Assembly (NCBI GenBank): GCA_023548195.1
Contig: JAJHZJ010000009.1
Coordinates: 1,240,001 to 1,304,000 of the forward strand
Length of the DNA stretch: 64,000 nt
Reading direction: 5' to 3'
Source of the DNA: Bettongia penicillata ogilbyi
Taxonomy: Eukaryota > Chordata > Mammalia > Diprotodontia > Potoroidae
The position numbers and the translations under genes were made by a program. The notes under the pieces are model-generated. The model made no database searches, was not told the origin of the DNA, and was given only the letters and a program-made list of their open reading frames with translations. Shown in pieces: positions 11,684 through 20,301 of the stretch. Positions within the stretch are counted from its first letter, which is position 1, and every line of letters starts with the position of its first letter.

Positions 11684-12221
11684 ACTTGTTTGTTTGCCCT
11701 TCGTTTTCAAAGAGGACATCACTAAGGTGATATTTTGACTTGTGTGTGAACTGGATTTAAGAGAGACAGAGCTGTGCAATGTCATCACTTTCAATCTCTT
11801 TCCTGAGTCATCGAAGTCCAGTGGCAGTACAAAAGTCAAGATGACTGAAAATGGCCCAGGATGCAGTAATGACCTTGGTGTCTTTGATACTTGACCAACC
11901 TTTAAGCGTTCCACAAACCCTGCTTTAGTTGCCTTCATGGCCATTGGAATAGATTGTTCTCATCTGTCCATTTCACCAGGGAAGCCTTTACATGCTTGGG
12001 GTTGACATCCGCCTAACTCACTGACACGTTTGAGGACTCTTGGTTACCCTCACCCTAGTTTCGCCCATTTGCCAACACAGTTCGCTGGAGTGTGACTACT
12101 GCATGTGCAGTAACTTCTTAGAGTCACAGATGGAAGTTGAATGGAGATGGACACCCAAGGTGGATAAGCAGCCCTGAAGAGTTCACCCCAGAGGTGTAGC
12201 CCTCCCTGAATACATCATGTG
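11684..12221 (-). mobile_element. Antisense copy of the ACAAAC-tailed repeat (RTE-mobilised SINE-like), full-length candidate
   Basis: Read on -, its 3' end is 'GATGTCCTCTTTGAAAACGA' followed by GGGCAAACAAACAAG. This matches the 3' ends at 59540-59760, 59990-60200 and 62230-62430. It is flanked by perfect 10-bp duplications and inserted into the 3' part of the old L1. The 3' tail consists of short ACAAAC repeats rather than poly(A), as in RTE-clade LINEs and their SINEs. I therefore infer RTE-type mobilisation, possibly the marsupial MAR4 type. Its 5' half differs from the copies near 60 kb. Confidence 0.7.
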
Positions 12222-12231
12222 CCTCAAGGAA
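12222..12231. repeat. Right target-site duplication of the 11.7-12.2 kb repeat
   Basis: CCTCAAGGAA, the partner of 11674-11683. L1 sequence resumes after it. Confidence 0.75.
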
Positions 12232-12521
12232 GATATTGATAAGAAGAAAGCCCCCATTTATACCAGGATATTTCTAACAGCACTTTTCTGTGATAGCGAA
12301 GAATCTGAAACAAAGTAGACACTCGTTGACTGGGGAATAGATAAATGTGGTGCATAAACATAATAAAATATTGCTATACTGTAAGAAATTCAATTTGTGA
12401 TGAATACAGAGAAGCATGGAAAGAGCTACATGAACTGACATGGGGTGAAGTAAGAAGAGTCAAGAAAGCAATGCGGACAATGACTACAGTGTAAATGGGA
12501 AGAGCAACCACACAAAAAGTC

Positions 12522-12533
12522 AAGAGTGAACAC
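12522..12533. repeat. Left target-site duplication of HAL1-A
   Basis: AAGAGTGAACAC, identical to 15537-15548. An AAGA-type start fits L1 endonuclease target priming. Confidence 0.9.
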
Positions 12534-12547
12534 AACAGGGGGCGGAG

Positions 12548-12559
12548 CCAAGATGGTGG
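12548..12559 (+). promoter_or_regulatory. YY1-like site at HAL1-A 5' end (one mismatch)
   Basis: CCAAGATGGTGG. YY1 binds AAnATGGCGGC and sets the transcription start in human L1. This copy has GGTGG where HAL1-B keeps GGCGG, a CpG-type loss. Confidence 0.5.
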
Positions 12560-13383
12560 AGTAGAAGGACGCACGTTTACGAGCTCCGAAACCAAAGCCC
12601 ATAGAATTAACGTAAAAAGAGTCCCCCATAACTTCTGGGTCAATACAAGGTGTGCAGAAACGGAGTGGAAGAGATTTCCGTTCCAGGGAGCCCTGGAGAC
12701 CCGTCCCCAGGGTCCGGCGTGCTCTGGAAAGTGGACCCCACCCCCAGCGCTGCCCTGGCCGTGACCCCAGAGAAGCTGATCCGAGCGGGCTTCAGAGACG
12801 GAAGCTCTGGCAGCCGGAAAAGTCCCTCCGCCCACAGAAGCTACAGGTCAGTGAGAGAGAAGGCCGCGCTGGAGGAGAGGGGGAGCAGGGCATCTCCGTG
12901 ACTCGGGCCCCCTCGGGAGGAAGCGGCAGCGGCAGAGACGGGGGCAGGAAGCGGGGGAGGCAGAGGTGTGGGCGGCGGCTGAGGCGGCAGCGGGACTCGG
13001 GAATCCCCCAGCAGCAGGCAGGATCTTCATTACGGAAGATTCCCGCATAAAACCTGACGGAGCTGAGCCTGGGAGACGACCCTGCCCCCACCCCGCTCTG
13101 TTACTGAAGGCTTCTGCTTAAAGCCCCCAAGGGAGCTGGGTTTGGGAGGTGGGCCCCCCACCCCGCCCCCACCCACTCCATTCCTGAAAGTCTCTGCATA
13201 AAGCCCCTGAGGGATCGGAGCCTGGGAGGCGGCCCTGCCCCCACCCAAGCACCTGAACTAAAGCTCACTGATTGACAGCCGGCAGGAGGAAAGCCCATTT
13301 AAATCTCAGAGGCCAAGCACTAGCTGGGTGGATCCAGGCGGGGGTGGAAAGGAATCTCAGAAGTCTAGTAACTGGCTGGGAAA

Positions 13384-14489
13384 ATGCCTAGAAAAGGGAA
13401 GAAAAATAAGACTTTAGAGAGTTTTTTCCAACAAATGCAAATGATTCCGACCTTCGGATCTGATGATGAGGACGTATCCTTGCCATCAGGGAAAGACGTG
13501 GAGGGTGGGGCCTCAGTACCCCAGACACCCCAGGGGGGTGGCGAGTGGGCTCAAGCCCTGGAAGAGCTCAAAAAGGATTTTGAAAAGCAAGTTAGACAGG
13601 TGGAGGAAAAACTGGGAAGAGAAATGTCAGAGATGCAAGAAAAGTATGAAAAATGGGTCAATACCTTGGTAAAGGAGACCCAAAAAAATGCAGAGGAAAA
13701 TAACATCTTGAAAAATAGGCTCACTCAATTGGCAAAAGAGGTTCAAAAAGCCAATGAGGAGAAGAATGCTTTCAAAAGCAGAATGAGCCCAAATGGAAAA
13801 AGAGGCTCAAAAGCTCACTGAATTTAATAGTTCTCTCAAAATTAGAATGGAACAGATGGAGTCTAATGACTTCATGAGAAACCAAGAAATCACCAAACAA
13901 AACCAAAAGAACGAAAAAATGGAAGAGAATGTGAAATATCTCATGGGAAAAAACAACTGACCTGGAAAATAGATCCAGGAGAGACAATTTAAAAATTATG
14001 GGACTACCTGAAAGTCATGATCAAAAAAAGAGCCCTAGACATCATCTTCCATGAAATTATCGAGGAAAACTGCCCTGACATTCTACAACCAGAGGGCAAA
14101 ATAAATATTGAAAGAATCCATTGATCACCACCTGAAAGAGATCCAAAAAGAGAAACTCCCTAGGAACATTGTGGCCAAATTCCAGAACTCCCAGCTCAAG
14201 GAGAAAATCTTACAAGCAGCTAGAAAGAAACAATTCCAGTACTGTGGAAATACAATCAGGATAACACAAGATCTAGCAGCTTCTACATTAAGGGATCGAA
14301 GGGCGTGGAATAGAATATTCCAGAAGGCAAAGGAACTAGAACTTCAAACCAAGAATCACCTACCCAGCTAAACTGAGTATAATACTTCAAGGGAAAATAT
14401 GGTCTTTCAATGAAACAGAGGACTTTCAATCATTCTTAATGAAAAAACCAGAGCTGAAAAGAAAATTTGACTTTCAAACACAAGAATGA
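13384..14489 (+). pseudogene. HAL1-A ORF1 (L1 ORF1p-like RNA chaperone), frameshifted
   Basis: It starts MPRKGKKNKTLESFFQQMQM, the same N-terminus as the other two copies. A long coiled coil follows (about residues 55-145, heptad-rich, VRQVEEKLGREMSEMQEKY). The frame is lost at about 13792, where one extra C stands compared with HAL1-B. Further +1 changes occur at about 13950, 14023 and 14160. The C-terminal domain (IVAKFQNSQLKEKILQAARK, then QYCGNTIRITQDLAAS) is readable in another frame at 14165-14300. The ancestral stop is at 14487. It cannot make a full ORF1p. Confidence 0.88.
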
Positions 14490-14628
14490 GAAGAAGCATG
14501 AAAAAGTAAACAGCAAAGCGAAGTCTTAAGGGACTTACCAGAAATGAACTGTTTACATTCATACAGGGAAAGACAATATTTCTAACTCTTAAAACTTTTC
14601 AGTATCTGGGTAGTTGGTGGGACCACAC

Positions 14629-14680
14629 ACACCCATGTACACGCATGCACACACATACACACATGCACACACATACAGAG
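14629..14680. repeat. (CA)n microsatellite in HAL1-A spacer
   Basis: A CACA/CATGCACA run placed at the equivalent point in HAL1-B (21536-21600) and HAL1-C (29820-29920). It is part of the family and has varied in length between copies. Confidence 0.9.
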
Positions 14681-14984
14681 ATAGAGAGCACAGATTGAAC
14701 TGAATAGGATGGGACCATACCTTAAAAGAAACTAAGGTAAATGGTGAGAGAGAAATGTAGGGGGAGGAAAGAGAGGGAAAGGGGAAGGGGGGTAACTATA
14801 TGTCATTTAAGAGGCAGGTAGGAGTTTTTCTTAGTGGAGGGAAAAAAAGGAGAGCTGAGAAAAAAAAAACAAACCAAGAAGTTTACCCTCATCACATTTG
14901 ACTAAACGAAGGAGTGAAATGCACACTCATTTTGGTATGAAAACCTATCTTACAGTACAAGAAAGTGGGGGAGAAGGAGATATT

Positions 14985-15245
14985 GCAAGGGGGGGGGGGA
15001 TGATGGAAGGGAGGGCAAAGGGAGGAGGGAGCAACTTGAAGTCAACACTTGGGGAGGGGACAGGATCAAAAGACAGAAGAGAAACAAGGAGGGGGCAGGT
15101 TAGGAGGGATGGTAATCCAGTTAGTCTTACACAACACGACTCTCAGGGAGGTCATTTGCAAAACTACACAGATATGGCCCTATATTGAATTGCCTGCCTT
15201 CCCAAAGGGAATGGGTGGGGAGGGAGGGATGGGGAGAATTTGGAA
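14985..15245 (+). other. G-rich 3' UTR block with G-quadruplex potential
   Basis: It contains a run of ten G at 14989, then GGGAGGG, GGGAGGAGGG and GGGGAGGGG tracts on the sense strand. Equivalent tracts occur in HAL1-B (21894-22130) and HAL1-C (30215-30460). Polypurine G-tracts are a known feature of mammalian L1 3' UTRs. Confidence 0.7.
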
Positions 15246-15536
15246 CTCAAAGTTTTAGGAACAACTGTTTAGTATTGTTGTTGCAACTAGGAAAGAAGAC
15301 ATACAGTTAATGAGGAATAGAAAGTCATCTGGCCCTACAGGAGAAAAGAGAAGATGGAGACAAGAGAAGGGAGGGATGACAGAAGAGAGGGCAGATTGGA
15401 GATAGGGAAAATTAGATTGCTTGGGGTATTGGGGTGGGGGGGAGGGGGATAAAAGGGGAGAAAATTTGGAACCCAAAAATTTGTGAAAATGAATGTAAAA
15501 AAAAAATAAATAAATAAATAAAATTATATTAAAAAA

Positions 15537-15548
15537 AAGAGTGAACAC
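15537..15548. repeat. Right target-site duplication of HAL1-A
   Basis: AAGAGTGAACAC, the partner of 12522-12533. The old L1 3' UTR continues from here. Confidence 0.9.
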
Positions 15549-15675
15549 TATATAGTTTTAAAGATCAAGCATGACATGAACGAAAATGTATTAAAGGACT
15601 CCTTCATGGAGGTAAGGAGGTAGGTAGGAGGTGTTACACTGCACATATTTTCAACATTTTTCAGTGTTGAATTGT

Positions 15676-16615
15676 TGAAAATTTCCTCCTCTTCCTCCTC
15701 TTCTTCCTTCTCCTCCTTCTTACTCTTCTTCTTTTTCTTTTTCTTCTTCTACTTCTTTTCCTTCTTCCTCTTCTTTCTTTTCCTTCCTCTTCTTATCCTT
15801 CCTTCTTCCTCCTCCTCCTCTTCTTTTTCTCCTTCTTTTTCCTCTTTTCTTCACCTTCTTCTCCTCCTCTTCTTCCTTCTCTTCTTCTTCTTTCTCTTCT
15901 CCTCCTCCTCTTTCTTCTTCCTTCTTCTTCCTCTTCTTCTCCTTCTCCTCCCCTTCTTCTCCTCCTCCTTCTTCTTTTTCTTCTTCTTCTTCTTCTTCTT
16001 CTCCTTCTTCTCCTTCTTCTTTTCCTTCTCCTTCTTCTCCTTCTTCTTCTCCTTCTCCTTCTCCTTCTTCTCCTTCTTCTCCTTCTTCTTCTCCTTCTTC
16101 TCCTTCTTCTTCTTCTCCTTCTTCTTCTTCTTCTTCTTCTTCTTCTTCTCCTTCTTCTTCTCCTTCTTCTCCTTCTTCTTCTTCTTCTCCTCCTTCTTCT
16201 CCTTCTTCCTCTCCTTCTTCTTCTCCTCCTTCTTCTCCTTCTTCTTCTTCTTCTTCTTCTTCTTCTTCTTCTTCTCCTTCTCCTTCTTCTCCTTCTTCTC
16301 CTTCTTCTTCTCCTTCTTCTCCTCCTTCTTCTTCTCCTCCTCCTCCTCCTCCTTCTTCTTCTTCTTCTTCTTCTTCTTCTTCTTCTTCTTCTTCTTCTTC
16401 TTCTTCTTCTTCTTCTTCTTCTTCTTCTTCTTCTTCTCCTTCTCCTTCTTCTCCTTCTTCTCCTTCTTCTTCTCCTTCTTCTCCTCCTTCTTCTTCTCCT
16501 TCTTCTCCTTCTTCTTCTCCTTCTTCTTCTTCTCCTCCTTCTTCTTCTCCTTCTCCTTCTTCTTCTCCTTCTTCTTCTCCTTCTTCTCCTACTCCTCCTC
16601 TCTGCTTCTCTGTCT
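15676..16615. repeat. Giant (TTC/TCC)n polypyrimidine tract
   Basis: About 940 bp that is almost purely pyrimidine on +. TTC and TCC units are arranged in higher-order blocks such as TTCTTCTCC, with a pure TTC core at about 16350-16436. It lies where L1 3' UTRs of this type have a short pyrimidine stretch (compare 47545-47582), so it is probably an expansion of that stretch. The Phe/Ser-rich 341-codon open frame over it is an artefact of the triplet period. Confidence 0.97.
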
Positions 16616-16764
16616 GTCTCTGTCTCTCATCTTTAAAAGAATATGCTATTTGTTATATGAGTTAGCTCTCTTAGAGGAACAAAAGAAGGGATCCTGAGAA
16701 TAAATATGATGATTTTTTTTTAAAAAAGAAAGACACTAATAAAAATGTTTTAAAAGAGTTTATT

Positions 16765-16985
16765 GTGTGCCAGGTTTTCATGCAAATGCTAGGAATACAA
16801 GTAGAGGCAGAAAGACAAAGGAGTTCACATTATAATCTGGGAAACAACAAGTCCACAAATATTTCTTACAAGTTTACTGTGTGCTAAACACTGTGAACAC
16901 ATATACAATCAGAAAGATGAACAGCGTCCATTCACATGGTATTTACATTCTCATGGGGGAAGACAACATATGAAAAGAAGTTAAA
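16765..16985. mobile_element. Two adjoining ancient interspersed repeats, unassigned
   Basis: Two successive motifs 'TTATTGTGTGCCAGG' and 'TTTACTGTGTGCTAAAC' are each followed by 'ACA..AG' and 'TTCACAT(T)' segments. The same core recurs at 19330-19490, 38490-38600, 49530-49690 and 56120-56290. It is an old mammalian-wide repeat that I cannot name with certainty. Confidence 0.5.
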
Positions 16986-17056
16986 AAGGCAATAAAAAGT
17001 ACTGGCACAGGGGCATAGTGGACAAGGTCTGGCAACTCAGAAATGAAACATGGAGA

Positions 17057-17303
17057 GGCAGGTAGGTGGTGCAGTAGACAGAGCACTGGAGCTGGAATCA
17101 GGAAAAGCTGAGCTCAAATCCAGCCTCAGACGCTACCTGTGGTACCGTGGGCAAGTCATCAAAACTTAGTTTCTCCCTCTGCAAAAAGGGGCTAATCTTT
17201 AGCATCTATCTACCAGGTTTGTTTTGAGGATAAAATGAGATAGTATTTATAAAAGCATTATACAAAACTTAAAGTACCATAATGCTAGCTATTATTAATT
17301 ATT
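17057..17303 (+). mobile_element. tRNA-derived SINE with MIR-like tail
   Basis: The head is GGCAGGTAGGTGGTGCAGTA, with box B-like 'GAGCTCAAATCC'. It ends in the 'AAAATGAGATAGTATTTATA' and 'AGCTATTATTAATTATTA' tail of the CORE/LINE2-mobilised class. Confidence 0.8.
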
Positions 17304-17538
17304 AAGAATTGGCTGGCCTAAACACTTTTCTTAAAATGAATATTCTGGGAGGAACCAATAAATTTAGAGAAAGGGACTACAAAGATGGAGTATACCTGCA
17401 GTGTAACAAAGTCAAAAGTGATTGATCGAACTTTCAGGTTGAGAAGACCAGTATGGCATAGTCTATATAGTAGAAGTAGAGCCTGGTATATGCAAAATTA
17501 ACACAAAATTAGATTTGAGAAGGGGTCAACTAGCTGCT

Positions 17539-17779
17539 GGGCAGTTAGGTGGCACAGTGGAAAGAGCACCTGACCTGGAGTCAGGAAGACCTGAATTCAA
17601 ATCTGGTCTCAGACACTTATTAGCTGTGGGATGCTAGCTAAATCATTTAACCCTGTTTGCCTCAGTTTTCTCATCTGTAAAATGAGCTGGAGAAGGAAAT
17701 GGCAAGACATTCCAGCTTTGCCAAGAAATGGGATCATGATGGGTCAGACATGACTGGAAAAAAATGATTGAAAAACAGC
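17539..17779 (+). mobile_element. Marsupial tRNA-derived SINE, near full length
   Basis: GGGCAGTTAGGTGGCACAGT, then 'GAGTCAGGAAGACCTGAATT', 'CTCATCTGTAAAATGAGCTG', 'GAGAAGGAAATGGCAAG' and 'GGTCAGACATGACTGGAA'. The A-rich end follows. This is the abundant L1-mobilised SINE of marsupials. Confidence 0.92.
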
Positions 17780-17999
17780 ACTAGAAGCTGAGAGGACCTG
17801 GAAATTTTCATATATAGTACCCTAAGGTAGGAAATGTGAGAGTCCCATGGTGTGGAGGGATTGACAAAGGTAGTCACTCATTCATGCTCTGCTACTTTCG
17901 ACTTTAAAAGCCTGTAACTCTCAATGCTTTGCTCTCTTCCAAATGACTGGAAAGCATCTAATAAACTAATCTCAATAAAATACTAGTCTTGGTTAATGA

Positions 18000-18185
18000 C
18001 TGGATCATATATTTAGAGCTGGAAGGGAATTCAAAGGTCATACCAGACAATCCTCTCATTTTACAGATGAAGAAACTGAGGCTCCGAGGTCAAGTGACTT
18101 GCTCAGGGTCATGAAACTGTTAAATACCCAAGGTAGGATTTGAATTCTGATGCCTTAGTTTATACTTTTTCCACTAGAACCCAGC
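18000..18185 (-). mobile_element. MIR-like fragment
   Basis: On + it reads 'CATTTTACAGATGAAGAAAC', 'CAAGTGACTTGCTCAGGGTC' and 'GATTTGAATTCTGATGCC', the complement of a MIR core and head. Confidence 0.65.
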
Positions 18186-18531
18186 ATTACCCCTCCCAGG
18201 TGTGTTGACATTTTTAACAGCGTATGATACCTTATTCAGTCCTCTGTAATGAAGCTCTAATGATGGAGAATCAAATACTAGGGAAGATTATGTAACAATT
18301 TACCAGTATTAACTAATGCCTAACTTGTAGGGTATTGTGAAGAAATATTTGTCAAGCACTTCGCAAACCTTAAGGAGTTAAAGACTAGCTATTGTTACCT
18401 TGTAAAGTCAGAGGGTTGGATCCTGATATCAAAAGCCACTTCTAGCTCTAAATCTTTGATGCCATGGTTAGATGATCTTTCAAAAACCATTTTAGGTTTT
18501 TCCACTTTCATCATGGTACTAAACTATTTCC

Positions 18532-18545
18532 TCACTAGAGGGCGG
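18532..18545 (+). promoter_or_regulatory. CTCF-like motif
   Basis: TCACTAGAGGGCGG fits 13 of 14 positions of the consensus CCASYAGRKGGCRS, failing only at the first base. It lies between repeats. Orientation is +. Confidence 0.45.
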
Positions 18546-18549
18546 AGGA

Positions 18550-18725
18550 GACTAAGTAATGTCTCTAAAGCCTGGCACATTAAACTTGACTGACAATGGA
18601 CCATCTATAAATCAAACAGTAGCTCCACAGGAATCCCTGGGAGCTGACAGCACGGAATTGGAGTCGGCCCTCCCATCGTGCAACCTGGGCCACCAGAAAG
18701 ATTGCATGACGGGAATGGTCCAATG
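18550..18725. other. Non-repeat stretch
   Basis: Apparently unique sequence next to the CTCF-like motif, rather GC-rich at 18640-18710 and containing CpGs. No gene or known element is visible. Confidence 0.4.
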
Positions 18726-18729
18726 AAAG

Positions 18730-18858
18730 GAGCACTGACTTTTGATTCAAAGGACTTGTGTTTAATTCCTGCTTCTAATATTTCCTACCTGTATGGGTTT
18801 GGGCTCTTGGTACCTCAATTTCTTCATCCATAAAATGGCTTAGATGAGATGACCTCTA
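18730..18858 (+). mobile_element. MIR-like fragment
   Basis: 'GAGCACTGACTTTTGATTCA', 'GTACCTCAATTTCTTCATCC' and 'ATAAAATGGC' lie in MIR order on +. Confidence 0.6.
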
Positions 18859-18860
18859 AG

Positions 18861-19111
18861 GTCTGGCTAGATGGCATGGTAGCCACTTAGAGCACCAGGT
18901 CTGGAGTCAGGAAGATTGGGCTGAAATCTGGCCTTCTGAGATCATACTTACTGGGTGTGTGACTCTGGGAGAGTCACTTAACCTTGTTTGCTTTCATTTT
19001 CTCTTCAGTCAAATGAGCTGGAGAATGAAATGGCAAACCATTCTAGTATCTTTGCCAAGAAAACACCAAATGGGGTCAAAAAGAGTTAGACACAATTGAA
19101 CAAAAACAACC
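18861..19111 (+). mobile_element. Marsupial tRNA-derived SINE
   Basis: A diverged head (CTGGCTAGATGGCATGGTAG) is followed by the typical 'CTGGAGTCAGGAAGATTG', 'GAGTCACTTAACCTTGTTTG', 'AATGAGCTGGAGAATGAAAT' and 'CCAAATGGGGTCAAAAAGAG'. The end is ACAAAAACAAC. Confidence 0.9.
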
Positions 19112-19324
19112 ACAGAGGTCCCTTCCAACTCTGAATCTCTGATTTTCTGAATTAGCATGATGTCTCAGGCTGTCCCTGCTAAAATTGGGAAGTTGTCCAA
19201 GTTCTTATCCAGTTTTCCTCTTCTATTCCATTTTCTTCATTCTTTCACTGACTTCATTCCCTCTCCCATATCCAGGGTCCTCATGCTGGGCCAAGCTCTT
19301 TTCATCATCCCCTAACTAAAGATC

Positions 19325-19490
19325 CATTCAATCAATCAGCACATATTTACTAAGGGTAGACTGTATATGGAATGCTGTACTAGGCCCTGGGAATGCAAAA
19401 ATGAAAAAAAGTACAAAAACAAAACAAAAAACACATCAAACAATCCCCACTCTGGAGCTTATACTCTGTGAAGGAAACAATATAATGAGA
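19325..19490. mobile_element. Ancient interspersed repeat, unassigned
   Basis: 'AATCAGCACATATTTACTAA', 'CTAGGCCCTGGGAATGCAAA' and 'CTCTGGAGCTTATACTCTG' give the same order of motifs as the repeat at 49530-49690. Confidence 0.5.
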
Positions 19491-19574
19491 GTCACCTTGG
19501 TATAATGAATAGAATGCATAACTTGGAGTTAGGCTTTAGCCCTGTCTTAAGATACCAACTGTGTGGGGGCAGAG

Positions 19575-19586
19575 CCAAGATGGCGG
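19575..19586 (+). promoter_or_regulatory. YY1-like site at HAL1-B 5' end
   Basis: CCAAGATGGCGG within the first 25 bp of the element is a good match to the YY1 core AAnATGGCGG. It is where human L1 also carries a YY1 site. Confidence 0.6.
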
Positions 19587-20301
19587 AGTAGAAAGATGCA
19601 CGTTTACGAGCTCTGAACCCACAGCCCATAGAATTAAGGTAAAAAGAGATCCCCGTAAGTTCTGAATCACTGCAGGGGGTGCATAAACATAGTGGAAGAG
19701 ATTTCCGTCCCACAGAGCCCTGGAGAGCCGTCCACAGAGTGCATCACACCCCAGAAAGCGGACCCCACCCCAGCGCTGTCCTGGCCGTGGCCCCAGAGAA
19801 GCTCACCCAAGCAGGCTTCAGGGACGGAGGCTCCGGCATCCAGGAAGGTCCCTCTGCCCACAGAAGCTACAGGTCAGTGAGAGAGACGGCTGGCTGGAGG
19901 GGGGGAGCAGAGTGTCTCCGTGACTCGTGCCCCCTCAGGAGGGAAGCAGCAGCAGCAGAGATGGGGGCAAGAAGCGGCGGAGGCAGAGGCCCGGGACTCC
20001 CCCAGCAGCAGGCAGGATCTTCATTACTGAAGGTCTCTGCATAAACAACCTGACGGAGCTGAGCCTGGGAGAGGGCCCTGCCCCACCCTGCTCTATTACT
20101 GAAGGACTCTGCATAAAGCCCCTGAGGGAACTGAGGCTGGGAGGCGGCCCTGTCCCCACCCCAGCACCAGAACTAAAGCTCACATTGATTAGCAGCTGGG
20201 TGGCCGGAAAGCCCATTTGAATCTCAGACCCCAAGCACTAGCTGGGCGGATCTAGGCAGGGGTGGACAGGAATCTCAGAAGTCAAGTAACTGGCTGGGAA
20301 A

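Larger units (their letters stand above)
12534..15536 (+). mobile_element. HAL1-A: ORF1-only half-L1 retrotransposon
   Basis: A 3.0-kb non-LTR element inserted in the old L1 3' UTR and bounded by a perfect 12-bp duplication. Its layout is: a GC-rich 5' UTR beginning GGGGCGGAGCCAAGATGGTG (12538-13383), an ORF1 gene (13384-14489), a CA-rich spacer with polypurine and G-rich 3' UTR blocks, and an A-rich tail at 15500-15536. There is no ORF2. ORF1 is followed directly by inter-ORF sequence and then 3' UTR. Copies at 19565-22417 and 27928-30743 share this layout, so it is a transposing half-L1 family and not a random deletion. Mobilisation must have used ORF2p from a full-length L1. Confidence 0.88.
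6060..16760 (+). mobile_element. Old L1 LINE, interrupted by two insertions and a TTC expansion
   Basis: This is a heavily mutated L1 reading left to right. ORF1 remnants lie at about 6430-7140, and the start of an ORF2 endonuclease is at about 8660 (LDMNGLNNQIK, then CFLQETF after frame changes). A reverse-transcriptase region runs from about 9680 to 11000 (KSPG at about 9978, the FADDIK-like catalytic stretch near 10682), then a 3' UTR. The L1 is broken by an antisense repeat at 11684-12221 and by HAL1-A at 12534-15536. Its 3' UTR resumes at 15549 with 'TTCAACATTTTTCAGTGTTG', passes through a huge pyrimidine tract and ends in an A-rich stretch near 16760. The same 3' UTR layout is seen at 47160-47755, which supports one continuous element of about 6 kb before the interruptions. 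There are many stops and indels, so it is inactive. Both outer ends are approximate. Confidence 0.75.

Noticed and set aside
12374..13298. Several overlapping GC-rich frames
   Set aside because: They cover the CpG-rich HAL1-A 5' UTR on both strands. None continues in the other HAL1 copies.
15672..16697. 341-codon open frame, the longest in the window
   Set aside because: It is almost all Phe and Ser because TTC/TCC repeats have a three-base period and contain no stops. It is a microsatellite artefact, not a protein.
17057..17160. A functional tRNA gene
   Set aside because: The A-box and B-box-like sequences belong to a SINE head. No cloverleaf can be folded and the SINE body follows directly.
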